A DNA stretch of 64,000 bases from Clostridium isatidis (lineage in GTDB: Bacteria; Bacillota; Clostridia; Clostridiales; Clostridiaceae). The notes beneath the pieces were generated by a model. That model did no database searches. It saw only the letters and a program-made list of their open reading frames with translations, and was not told the origin of the DNA. Made by a program: the position numbers and the translations under genes. This document shows, in pieces, positions 17,667-26,134 of the stretch. Numbering within the stretch: the stretch's first letter is position 1; every line of letters starts with the position of its first letter. The stretch spans positions 1,998,001-2,062,000 of the forward strand of contig NZ_CP016786.1 in assembly GCF_002285495.1 (NCBI RefSeq), read 5' to 3'.

Positions 17667-18500
17667 TCAGACTGAATATTCTTCAAGCTCTTCAATTGAT
17701 AGTCTTCTTACATTATTATTTAATGCTACTTCTTTAATCGTATCTACTACTCCGTTTTCATTATTACTTTTTGTTATGAACCTAGATACTTTCTTTAAAT
17801 CCTCATGAGCATTTTCCATTGCAAAGCTATAAAAAGCACTTTTCATCATTTCTAAATCATTTAAATAATCACCAAATACCATAGTTTCTTCATATCTAAT
17901 TTTAAATAGCTCCTGAAGCTTTTTTACAGCAAATCCCTTATTTGCATTTTTATTTGTTATATCAAGCCAAATCCTGCCTGAAACAGCTACTTTAACTTTA
18001 TCTGTATAATCGTTATAGTATTTTAAACTATTAATTTCTGAACCTGAAAAATCACAAATTGCTACTTTTAAGATTTCATCTTCAACCATAGTTAAATCAT
18101 CTACTACAGTATGTCTAGTGTAATATTTTTTTGTTTCCACAAGTAATCTTGGATCTGTCTTTTCTATATAAGCTCCTTCCTTGCCACATAATATAGGAAA
18201 AGCGTTTTCAATATTTCTTGCAATCTTAACTATTTCCATGGCAATATCTCTTTCTAAAGAATTAATTATAAGCTCTTTTCCTTTATAAACAACATAAGTA
18301 CCATTTTCAGCTACAAAAAGCATATTTTCTTTTACTTTGTCAAATCTATCTAAAAGATTATAATATTGTCTTCCACTTGCTGCTCCAAAAATTATATTTT
18401 TATCTAATAACTTATTAAAGATAGGATAAAATTCCTTGTTTATCTCATTATTATCATTTAATAAAGTACCATCCATATCCGTTAAAATCAATTTAATCAT
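17667..18500 (-). CDS. Cof-type HAD-IIB sugar/nucleotide phosphatase
   Basis: This cytosolic haloacid-dehalogenase phosphatase has 277 residues. Motif I is DMDGTLLND (residues 8-16) with the nucleophile and acid/base Asp. Motif II lies in GAASGRQ, and motifs III/IV in the lysine region and GDYLNDLEMM. The large C2B cap is the Cof/YidA type. Family members act on sugar phosphates, FMN or PLP, and the substrate cannot be inferred. A paralogue lies at 39068-39871. Confidence 0.9.
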   Translation of the reverse strand: MIKLILTDMDGTLLNDNNEINKEFYPIFNKLLDKNIIFGAASGRQYYNLLDRFDKVKENMLFVAENGTYVVYKGKELIINSLERDIAMEIVKIARNIENAFPILCGKEGAYIEKTDPRLLVETKKYYTRHTVVDDLTMVEDEILKVAICDFSGSEINSLKYYNDYTDKVKVAVSGRIWLDITNKNANKGFAVKKLQELFKIRYEETMVFGDYLNDLEMMKSAFYSFAMENAHEDLKKVSRFITKSNNENGVVDTIKEVALNNNVRRLSIEELEEYSV

Positions 18501-18824
18501 TTAATTTCCCTCTCCAGTATCTTTAATATTTACTTTTCTTAAGTTACAATTAATCTAAATTTTCATTTTTTATGTAAACAATATCAATTATTATTTTCTA
18601 TTGATATTAATTATTATCTAATATCATTATACCTAAATATAATATCTTTTTCAATGTACTGTTTTTCCAAACTTTTTATTCTTATACACCTTTATTTTTT
18701 TTCTTCCTTAGTTTACAATTAAAAGTAAAACTAGCATATTATTATGTTATTATGTACATAATTTTAGTAATCATAATATTAACCTAATGTCAAAGAATAT
18801 TATTTTTATAGGAGAGGTACTTAT
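18501..18824. other. Gene-free stretch before glnS
   Basis: No convincing ORF is present. A perfect 9-bp inverted repeat (AATATCAAT at 18580-18588, ATTGATATT at 18600-18608) is the only structure noticed. No T-box motif is visible, so glnS is not controlled like gltX. Confidence 0.4.
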
Positions 18825-20492
18825 ATGTCAAATGAAATTAATTCATCTAATTTTATTAGAAACATAATTATTGAAGATTTAGAAAGTAAGAAACATGATG
18901 AAATAATAACTCGTTTTCCACCTGAACCTAATGGTTATTTACACATAGGTCATGCAAAATCAATAGTTTTAAATTCTGGCCTTGCAAGGGAATTTAATGG
19001 AAAGTTCCATCTAAGATTTGATGATACTAATCCAACAAAGGAAGAAACTGAATATGTAGAATCAATTAAAGAAGATGTTAAATGGCTTGGCGGTGACTGG
19101 GATGCCCTTTATTTTGCATCAGACTACTTTGATATTATGTATGAAAAAGCTCAACTTTTAATAAAAAAAGGTCTTGCTTATGTTGATGATTTATCTGCAG
19201 AAGAAATAAAAGCATATAGAGGAACCTTAACAGAAGCAGGTAAAGAAAGTCCTTATAGAAATAGATCTGTTGAAGAAAATCTTGACTTACTAGAAAGAAT
19301 GAAAAATGGAGAGTTTGCTGATGGTGAAAAAGTTCTTAGAGCAAAAATAGATATGGCATCTCCTAATATGAACATGAGAGATCCTGTTATTTATAGAATA
19401 GCTCATGCTAGCCACCACAATACTGGAGATAAATGGTGCATATATCCAATGTATGATTTTGCTCACCCATTAGAAGATGCTATTGAAGGAATTACTCATT
19501 CTATCTGTACTTTAGAATTTGAAGATCATAGACCATTATATGATTGGGTTGTTAGAGAATGTGAAATGGAACATACTCCAAGACAAATTGAATTTGCAAG
19601 ACTTAATATGACTAACACTGTTATGAGTAAGAGAAAACTAAAACTATTAGTTGACGAAAAGATAGTTGATGGATGGGATGACCCAAGAATGCCTACTATT
19701 TCAGGATTAAGAAGAAGAGGATATACTCCTGAAGCAATCAGAAACTTCTGTACTGCTATAGGAGTTGCAAAAGCTAATTCAGTAGTTGATTCTCAAATGC
19801 TTGAATACTTTATTAGAGAAGATCTTCAATTAAAGGCTAATACTGCAATGGCTGTAATGAGACCTTTAAAAGTTGTTATTACAAACTACCCTGAAGATAA
19901 AACAGAAATGCTTACAGTTTCAAATAACGCTAAAAATGAAGCTGCTGGAACTAGAGAAGTGCCATTTTCAAGAGAAATATATGTAGAACAAGAAGATTTT
20001 ATGGAAGTACCTGTTAAGAAATACTTTAGATTATTCCCAGGTAATGAAGTTAGATTAATAGGAGCTTACTTTATAAAGTGTAATGAAGTTATAAAGGACG
20101 AAAATGGAAATGTTGTAGAATTACACTGCACATACGATCCAGAAACTAAGAGTGGTTCAGGATTTACTGGAAGAAAGGTTAAAGGCACAATCCACTGGGT
20201 TGATGCAAAAACTGCTGTTCCAGCTGAATTTAGACTTTATGAACCATTAATATTAGATGATGCACCTGAAAATCAAGGCAAAGATTTCTTAGAACAAATA
20301 AATCCAAATTCTATGGAAATATTAAGTGGATTTATAGAAGCTACAACCGCTGAAATAGCAAAACCAAATGATAAATATCAATTGGTAAGAAACGGCTTCT
20401 TTAATGTAGATCCTAAATATACAACAGAAGATAAGTTAGTATTTAATAGAATAGTTTCATTAAAGAGCTCATTTAAATTACAAGATAAGTAA
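18825..20492 (+). CDS. glnS: Glutaminyl-tRNA synthetase
   Basis: This class I synthetase charges tRNA-Gln directly. At 555 residues it has the HIGH motif in PPEPNGYLHIGHAKS, the GlnRS-type tRNA-acceptor region, and a KMSKS-like VMSKRKL. The C-terminal anticodon-binding beta-barrels are also present. The start has GGAGAGG at good spacing. Its presence with a separate GluRS means the cell need not rely on the GatCAB amidation route for Gln-tRNA. Confidence 0.96.
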   Translation: MSNEINSSNFIRNIIIEDLESKKHDEIITRFPPEPNGYLHIGHAKSIVLNSGLAREFNGKFHLRFDDTNPTKEETEYVESIKEDVKWLGGDWDALYFASDYFDIMYEKAQLLIKKGLAYVDDLSAEEIKAYRGTLTEAGKESPYRNRSVEENLDLLERMKNGEFADGEKVLRAKIDMASPNMNMRDPVIYRIAHASHHNTGDKWCIYPMYDFAHPLEDAIEGITHSICTLEFEDHRPLYDWVVRECEMEHTPRQIEFARLNMTNTVMSKRKLKLLVDEKIVDGWDDPRMPTISGLRRRGYTPEAIRNFCTAIGVAKANSVVDSQMLEYFIREDLQLKANTAMAVMRPLKVVITNYPEDKTEMLTVSNNAKNEAAGTREVPFSREIYVEQEDFMEVPVKKYFRLFPGNEVRLIGAYFIKCNEVIKDENGNVVELHCTYDPETKSGSGFTGRKVKGTIHWVDAKTAVPAEFRLYEPLILDDAPENQGKDFLEQINPNSMEILSGFIEATTAEIAKPNDKYQLVRNGFFNVDPKYTTEDKLVFNRIVSLKSSFKLQDK

Positions 20493-20554
20493 TTTAGTGT
20501 GGAATTTTGAGTGTTGAGTTGAGGTCAGTTTAAAATTTAGAGTTGAACTTAAGA

Positions 20555-20600
20555 AAGAACCTATAACAGTCATTTTAATAAGCACTGTTTATAGGTTCTT
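20555..20600 (+). terminator. glnS terminator
   Basis: The arms AAGAACCTATAACAGT and ACTGTTTATAGGTTCTT pair with one bulge, followed by CTTATAC. It lies about 60 bases after the stop. Confidence 0.7.
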
Positions 20601-20704
20601 CTTATACAATTATTATTTTAATATTATTTTAGAAACTCCCAGAGAGTTTCATCTGAAACTGTGAACTATGCACAATACACTTTGAACTGATATTTAAGCT
20701 TGTC

Positions 20705-21385
20705 TTAAATATCTAATATTCCTTTACCTTCTCCATACATACTATACCAATCAGCATTAAAATCATCTACAGCTTTTTCTATAGAAGGATTTTTAAATAC
20801 CTGCTTCAATATATCTGGTGCTGCGGTTATTGATTCTGCACCATTTGCAAAGGCCTCTCTAACTTGTTGAATATTCTTAAAACTTGCAGCTAATATCTTG
20901 CAGTTATAATTATCTTTTTCTATTCTTTCCTGCAATTCCCTTATAAGCTTCATTGGATCTCCATCTAAATTTCCTATACGATTAACATATGGAGCAATAT
21001 AATCTGCACCTGCCTCCAAAGCAAGATATGCCTGCATTATTGTATATACTGCAGTTGCAGTTACCTTTATTCCTTCTGCCTTTAAAGCCTTTATCGCCTT
21101 TAAACCTTCCATAGACACCGGTACTTTTATATAAACATCCCTATCTATTTCTTCAAGAATTCTATGAGCTTCTTTAACCATTGTTTCTGCATCTTTAGAA
21201 ATTAATTGAACATGTAAAGAACGTTCCCTTCCAATTATATTTCTTATTTCCTTTATATGATTAAAGAAATCTTTGGGAGATGTTGCTTTAACAATTGATG
21301 GATTTGATGTTACCCCAACAATAGGTAAATATTCAACCATCTCCTTAATGTCTTTTAGATCAACTGTATCAATAATAAACTCCAT
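20705..21385 (-). CDS. fsa: Fructose-6-phosphate aldolase-like transaldolase (FsaA/TalC type)
   Basis: The 226-residue protein is a short transaldolase-family aldolase. The Schiff-base lysine is in VYIKVPVS, and family motifs TATAVYT, QAYLALEAGADYIAPYVNRI and AASFKN are present. The FSA subgroup cleaves fructose-6-phosphate or 1-deoxyfructose-6-phosphate. It follows the glycyl radical enzyme gene by 24 bases and is surely co-transcribed. In E. coli, FsaA and FsaB pair in the same way with the GREs YbiW and PflD and split 1-deoxyfructose-6-phosphate into glyceraldehyde-3-phosphate and hydroxyacetone. That context favours this role here. Confidence 0.88.
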   Translation of the reverse strand: MEFIIDTVDLKDIKEMVEYLPIVGVTSNPSIVKATSPKDFFNHIKEIRNIIGRERSLHVQLISKDAETMVKEAHRILEEIDRDVYIKVPVSMEGLKAIKALKAEGIKVTATAVYTIMQAYLALEAGADYIAPYVNRIGNLDGDPMKLIRELQERIEKDNYNCKILAASFKNIQQVREAFANGAESITAAPDILKQVFKNPSIEKAVDDFNADWYSMYGEGKGILDI

Positions 21386-21409
21386 TTCTATCCTCCTAGA
21401 ATTAGATTA

Positions 21410-23818
21410 CTAAAGTGTTTGTTCTGTTCTCTCAATTATATCATCTTGAGTTTGCTTAGATAATACATTAAAGAATGCACTATATCCTGCTACTCGTACT
21501 ATTAAATCTCTGTGTCTTTCTGGATGCTTTTGAGCATCTAATAAAGTTTCCTTATCAACAACATTATATTGTACATGGAATCCCTTTAAACGGTTAAAGA
21601 AGGTACGAATAAGCATTATTAATTTTTGTTTGTTTTCTTCCTTTGAAAGAAGAGCTGGCGTAACCTTTTGATTTAATAGTACTCCTCCTGTTATATCTTC
21701 TGTTGGAAGTTTAGCCACTGACTTGAATACTGCAGTTGGTCCATTTGTATCCATTGAATGAGATGGCGAACATCCTTCTGCAAGTGGTGTTCCAGCATTT
21801 CTTCCATCTGGAGTTGCTAAGGTTCCTAAACCTTGTCCAACATTCGCTGAAATTGAAGAAGTGCCTGCATATCTAAGACCTCCTATTGGGCCTCTTCCAT
21901 ATCTTGTATTGGGATATTTAACAACCTCATCAATATATATTTCATAAGCTTCCTTAACCAATAAATCAACATAATCATCATCATTACCATATTTAGGAGC
22001 ATCATAAATCAACATATTTTGAATTTTCTTTCCTTCTTCTCCAGCAAAATCCTCTTCTAAGGCACTCCATAATTCAGCAGGAGAAATTTTCTTTTCTTCA
22101 AATACTAGTTTTTTGATTGCAGCTAAAGAATCTGCCAAGTTTGCTATTCCAACTTGAAGTCCACTTACAAAGTCATAAATAGCCCCGCCTTCCTTAATTG
22201 CCTTACCTCTACCGATACAGTCCTCAACTAATGCAGAACATAATATATCAGGTACCTCTTCTTCTAATACTATATCACAACAATTTTCTATTATTACGCT
22301 ATGCCTTGTAAAATCTCTAATTATAACATCCCAGGCTTTTTTTAAATCTTCATAGTTTGTCATATCCTTAAAATGTCCAACACCATCAACAAGCTTTATT
22401 CCTGATTTAGGATCTACACCGTCATTCATTGCTATAAGTAATGATTTTGGGAAGTTTAAGAAACTCATACCTGTACATCTATATCCCCATTTTCCTGGAA
22501 CAGCAACTTCAACACAACCAATTGCACTATAATTGTAAGCATCTTCTTCTTTAATTCCTCTCTTAATAAAAGAAGGAATTATTATTTCATCTGAATTAAA
22601 TGCAGGCATACCAAATCCAAGTTTAACAACTTCAATACACTCATTCATAAACTTATCATCTAATCCCTTATGATATCTTACCGTTAAGTTAGGTTGAGGC
22701 AATCTTGTTTGAGCTACAGACTTTAAGATAATATAGGATAAAGGATTTACAGCATCTTTTTTATCGGGAGTTTGGCCTCCTATTGTAACATTTTGATATA
22801 AAGGAGAGCCTGCACTAAATTGAGTGTGAGACCAGCTTCTTATCTTATTTATAGTAAATGTTTTCAACCAAAGGTTAGTTAATAATTCACAAGCTGAATC
22901 CTCTGTAATTACACCTGCTTCTAAATCTTTCTTATAGTATGGATATAGATATTGATCCATTCTGCCATAAGATAAAGAATGTCCATTTGATTCAATTTGT
23001 AATATTAAATGGATAAACCACATTGATTGAATAGCTTCATAATAAGAATCTGCTGCTTCATAAGGTACTTTATTCATTATACGGCTAATTTCTAAAAGCT
23101 CTGCTTTTCTCTTTTCATTGATTTCTTTTTCTGCCATTTCTAAAGCTAAATCTGCATATCTTTTAGCAAAATCCCTAACAGCCTTAATTACAATTAATAT
23201 AGCTTGGTAAAAGTGATACTTCTTTATATTATTGAAATCAGTTAAATCTAATGCAGCCATTGCTTCTTTTGTTCTTCTTTCATAATCTTTTAATCCAAAT
23301 TTCATAACTTTTCCATAATCTGCTGCAATATGAGCATCTCCAGAAGTAATATTCCCTTCTGCCTTAATAATACCTAAATCGTAAAATACTTTGGAGGCTG
23401 GCGGCATAGATGCTAAACCTTTATCTTTAACTGTATTATGATACCAATAATCTGCTATACCTCTTAATTTTTCCTTTGTCTCCTCAGTAATATAAAAAAC
23501 ATCTCCATCTCTTTTATCAAATTCATCTAACTCATTTATAACCCAATCCATGGCATATTCAGGGAAAATTGGAGCACTCCTGTTAGATGAAGCTTGATTA
23601 CCAACAATCAAAGTATCATCTTCAATAAAAATTGACATATTATTAAGTATTTTTTCTAACATATAAGCTCTTTTCAAATGAACTGGTTTATCAGCATGCT
23701 CCTTATAAGCTTCAGTTGTTAAAATCGCCCTCTCCGCACAAACAAATGGTTTTGCTTCTAATAACTCTTCCCTAAAATGATTCATTCTCTCAGTTAAATT
23801 TCCAAAATATTTACTCAT
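21410..23818 (-). CDS. Glycyl radical enzyme, YbiW/PflD type
   Basis: This is an anaerobic radical enzyme of 802 residues. The active-site thiyl cysteine is in SAIGCVEVAVPGK (about residue 434), and the glycyl radical Gly778 is in RVAGYSAFF near the C-terminus. An FSA-type aldolase downstream and a two-cluster activase in divergent orientation are the hallmarks of the E. coli YbiW/PflD group. Those enzymes have been reported to open 1,5-anhydroglucitol-6-phosphate or the mannitol analogue. Glycerol dehydratase is less likely because no 1,3-propanediol dehydrogenase is present. A consensus promoter and TTTC repeats precede the gene. Confidence 0.9.
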   Translation of the reverse strand: MSKYFGNLTERMNHFREELLEAKPFVCAERAILTTEAYKEHADKPVHLKRAYMLEKILNNMSIFIEDDTLIVGNQASSNRSAPIFPEYAMDWVINELDEFDKRDGDVFYITEETKEKLRGIADYWYHNTVKDKGLASMPPASKVFYDLGIIKAEGNITSGDAHIAADYGKVMKFGLKDYERRTKEAMAALDLTDFNNIKKYHFYQAILIVIKAVRDFAKRYADLALEMAEKEINEKRKAELLEISRIMNKVPYEAADSYYEAIQSMWFIHLILQIESNGHSLSYGRMDQYLYPYYKKDLEAGVITEDSACELLTNLWLKTFTINKIRSWSHTQFSAGSPLYQNVTIGGQTPDKKDAVNPLSYIILKSVAQTRLPQPNLTVRYHKGLDDKFMNECIEVVKLGFGMPAFNSDEIIIPSFIKRGIKEEDAYNYSAIGCVEVAVPGKWGYRCTGMSFLNFPKSLLIAMNDGVDPKSGIKLVDGVGHFKDMTNYEDLKKAWDVIIRDFTRHSVIIENCCDIVLEEEVPDILCSALVEDCIGRGKAIKEGGAIYDFVSGLQVGIANLADSLAAIKKLVFEEKKISPAELWSALEEDFAGEEGKKIQNMLIYDAPKYGNDDDYVDLLVKEAYEIYIDEVVKYPNTRYGRGPIGGLRYAGTSSISANVGQGLGTLATPDGRNAGTPLAEGCSPSHSMDTNGPTAVFKSVAKLPTEDITGGVLLNQKVTPALLSKEENKQKLIMLIRTFFNRLKGFHVQYNVVDKETLLDAQKHPERHRDLIVRVAGYSAFFNVLSKQTQDDIIERTEQTL

Positions 23819-23843
23819 TTATATCCCTCCTCATTATACTTTT

Positions 23844-23871
23844 ATTATAGCAGAGCCTTTTCGTATGTCAA
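23844..23871 (-). promoter_or_regulatory. Promoter of the GRE operon
   Basis: On the minus strand a perfect TTGACA (23871-23866) and a perfect TATAAT (23849-23844) are separated by 16 bases. A TTTCGTATG element at 23858-23866 overlaps the spacer and the edge of the -35 box, as expected for a repressor site. Confidence 0.75.
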
Positions 23872-23946
23872 TAATTTTAATTTCAAACGAAACTTTTATA
23901 TATTTCATTTATAAGTTTTTTTTGTTCCTTTTAGTGCTTTCATATG
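23858..23946 (+). promoter_or_regulatory. Repeated TTTC elements, probable DeoR-family operators
   Basis: Four same-direction copies start at 23858 (TTTCGTATG), 23881 (TTTCAAACG), 23903 (TTTCATTTA) and 23938 (TTTCATATG), in the divergent intergenic region. DeoR-family sugar regulators such as AgaR bind direct TTTC-containing repeats. The DeoR gene at 24931 is the natural candidate. Confidence 0.5.
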
Positions 23947-24028
23947 ATATAATATATTCAAGGAAATCTATAATAGTTTGTAATGGCTTAAATCTTATTT
24001 ATTTGACAATAATATGGAGGATGATAAA

Positions 24029-24922
24029 ATGTTACCTTGCATCTTTAATATACAAAAATTTAGTTTACACGATGGTCCAGGAATTAGAACTGTTGTTTTC
24101 TTTAAAGGCTGTCCTCTCGCATGTAAATGGTGCTCAAATCCTGAATCTCAAAATCCATCAATAGAAATAACCTGGGATAAATCAAAATGTGTTCACTGTC
24201 TAAGGTGTGTTCAAATTTGCCCACAAAAAGCTATTACTCACTCAAATAATAAAATAATAATAGATAGAAGAAAATGTGATGGATGTTTAAAATGCGTAGA
24301 TGAATGTAGTCAAAATGCATTAAATAATGAAGGGGAATATAAGGAAATTAGTGATATAATTAATGAAATATTAAAAGATCTTCCCTTCTATGAAGAATCT
24401 AATGGTGGTGTAACTTTATCAGGAGGTGAAGTATTATCTCAATATAAGCAAGCCATTGAACTTATAAAAGAATGTAAAAAACATAATATACATGTAGCAA
24501 TAGAAACCACTGGTTATGCATCACAGAATGAATTTAAAGCTTTAATAGAGGATGTTGATTTATTATTATTTGATATGAAACATTATGATAGTGATAAACA
24601 TTATGAAGGAACTGGCGTTTATAATGAAATTATAATCGAAAATATGACTTATGCAGTAAATAGTGGTAAAATGATTATTGGCAGAATACCAGTAATACCT
24701 GGCTTTAACGCTTCCCTTAAAGATGCTTTAGAATTTTCAAAATTACTTAAGAAAATTGGTGTTAAGGAAGTTAATTTATTACCATTTCATCAATTAGGGC
24801 AAAGGAAATATGAATTACTAAATCGAGACTATTCTTTAAAATTAGTTAAACAACTTCATCCAGAAGACTTAAAAGATTATCAAAAAGTTTTTCTAGATGA
24901 AGGACTAAACTGTTATTTTTAG
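24029..24922 (+). CDS. Glycyl radical enzyme activating enzyme (radical SAM)
   Basis: This PflA-family activase installs the glycyl radical on the adjacent GRE using S-adenosylmethionine. The radical-SAM cluster motif CX3CX2C is Cys 28, 32 and 35. Between it and the barrel lies a ferredoxin-like insert with two further 4Fe-4S motifs (CVHCLRCVQICP and CDGCLKCVDEC), typical of activases for non-PFL GREs. The start at 24029 has GGAGG eight bases upstream. It is divergent from its substrate enzyme and nine bases from the regulator gene. Length is 297 residues. Confidence 0.94.
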   Translation: MLPCIFNIQKFSLHDGPGIRTVVFFKGCPLACKWCSNPESQNPSIEITWDKSKCVHCLRCVQICPQKAITHSNNKIIIDRRKCDGCLKCVDECSQNALNNEGEYKEISDIINEILKDLPFYEESNGGVTLSGGEVLSQYKQAIELIKECKKHNIHVAIETTGYASQNEFKALIEDVDLLLFDMKHYDSDKHYEGTGVYNEIIIENMTYAVNSGKMIIGRIPVIPGFNASLKDALEFSKLLKKIGVKEVNLLPFHQLGQRKYELLNRDYSLKLVKQLHPEDLKDYQKVFLDEGLNCYF

Positions 24923-24930
24923 GAGTTATT

Positions 24931-25671
24931 ATGAATAAAAGACACTTACAAATATTAACCTTAATAAGTCAATATAAAAAAATTGAAGTAAAAAACTTAT
25001 CTGAATTATGTAATGTATCACAAGTAACTATAAGGAAAGACCTAGATGAATTAGAAAGAAAAGGACTTCTTAAAAGAGAGCATGGTTTTGCCATGGTCAA
25101 TAATGAAGATGATTTAAATTATCGATTAACATTTAATTACGAAGAAAAATATCTAGCAGCTAAAAAAGCTTTAGATATTATAAATGATCATGAAACAATA
25201 ATGATTGAGTCTGGATCTTCATGTGCTATACTAGCACTAGAAATTGCAAAAGCTCATAGAGATATTACAATAATTACAAACTCCTGCTTTATTCCTAGGT
25301 ACCTTAAAGATTATAAAGATACTAAAGTAATAGTACTAGGTGGAGAATATCAAGGAAAATCTGAAGTTAATGTTGGTCCATTAATAAAACACAATTTAAA
25401 AGAATTCTTCGTTGATAAACTATTTATTGGTACCGATGGCATAGACGAAGATATGGGTCTTACAGGCAATGATTATGAACGTTGTGAAGTTGTGAGAATG
25501 ATGAAAGAAAGAGCTAAACATCTATATGTACTTACAGACCTTTCAAAATATAATAAAAGATCAAACTTCAAGCAATTTGCCTTAGAAGATGTAGACTATT
25601 TAATATGTGAAGATAATGTTCCTTATTCCTTGCAAGAATTAGCAGAAAAATATAATTTTAAAATTTTATAG
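24931..25671 (+). CDS. DeoR-family transcriptional regulator
   Basis: This 246-residue sugar-phosphate-responsive regulator has an N-terminal winged helix (ILTLISQYKKIEVKNLSELC, VSQVTIRKDLDELE). The C-terminal DeoRC effector domain is ISOCOT-fold, with IESGSSCAIL, TNSCFI, VLGGEY and FIGTDGID. It follows the activase by eight bases and probably controls both divergent transcription units through the TTTC repeats. Its effector would be a phosphorylated intermediate of the pathway, by analogy with the family. Confidence 0.92.
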   Translation: MNKRHLQILTLISQYKKIEVKNLSELCNVSQVTIRKDLDELERKGLLKREHGFAMVNNEDDLNYRLTFNYEEKYLAAKKALDIINDHETIMIESGSSCAILALEIAKAHRDITIITNSCFIPRYLKDYKDTKVIVLGGEYQGKSEVNVGPLIKHNLKEFFVDKLFIGTDGIDEDMGLTGNDYERCEVVRMMKERAKHLYVLTDLSKYNKRSNFKQFALEDVDYLICEDNVPYSLQELAEKYNFKIL

Positions 25672-25680
25672 TGTAAATAA

Positions 25681-25716
25681 AAAATAACATTTGCAAAACT
25701 ATGCAAATGTTATTTT
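25681..25716. terminator. Bidirectional terminator
   Basis: The perfect 15-bp arms AAAATAACATTTGCA and TGCAAATGTTATTTT lie between the convergent deoR-type gene and the small winged-helix gene. Confidence 0.88.
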
Positions 25717-25741
25717 ATCTTATTATATAATTAATTGTTAA

Positions 25742-25924
25742 TTAATCCCTCTTTATTTGCCAATAACATCTCTTAGGAGAATAGATTTTTTCTTCTTTCT
25801 TTAATTTATCCATAATTTTTGATACTTCTTTTTTGTCAATGCCTGTTCCCTCTGAAACTGCAGTAGCATTTAATGGTTTATCATTTTTAACAAAGTAATC
25901 TAAAACTACATCATAATTTTCCAT
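25742..25924 (-). CDS. Small winged-helix protein (60 residues)
   Basis: The short protein is essentially one helix-turn-helix: LDYFVKNDKPLNATAVSEGT followed by the recognition-helix segment DKKEVSKIMDKLKKEEKI, and a wing ending SPKRCYWQI. It is probably a DNA-binding or modulator protein of the MarR/IclR-like winged-helix class. The start at 25924 is chosen because AAGGAG precedes it at 9 bases. Upstream in-frame ATGs overlap that site. There is no obvious target neighbour. Confidence 0.72.
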   Translation of the reverse strand: MENYDVVLDYFVKNDKPLNATAVSEGTGIDKKEVSKIMDKLKKEEKIYSPKRCYWQIKRD

Positions 25925-26134
25925 ACTTTTCATCTCCTTCATAAATATTCTTACTATTATTTTACATAATAAAATATATAAATTTCAAGTATAAATCAGA
26001 AATTTTTATTACTTTCTTATAATAATTAATAAATAATCGATATTTATCAATTATTATTTTTCCTTGATAAGTTAATTTTAAAGCTCTTGAAAATCCTATA
26101 AGAGCTATAGTTTTCCAAAGAATATATAATCAAA

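Noticed and set aside
18501..18824. T-box leader for glnS
   Set aside because: No GGTGG-type T-box core or terminator/antiterminator pair is visible on the plus strand.
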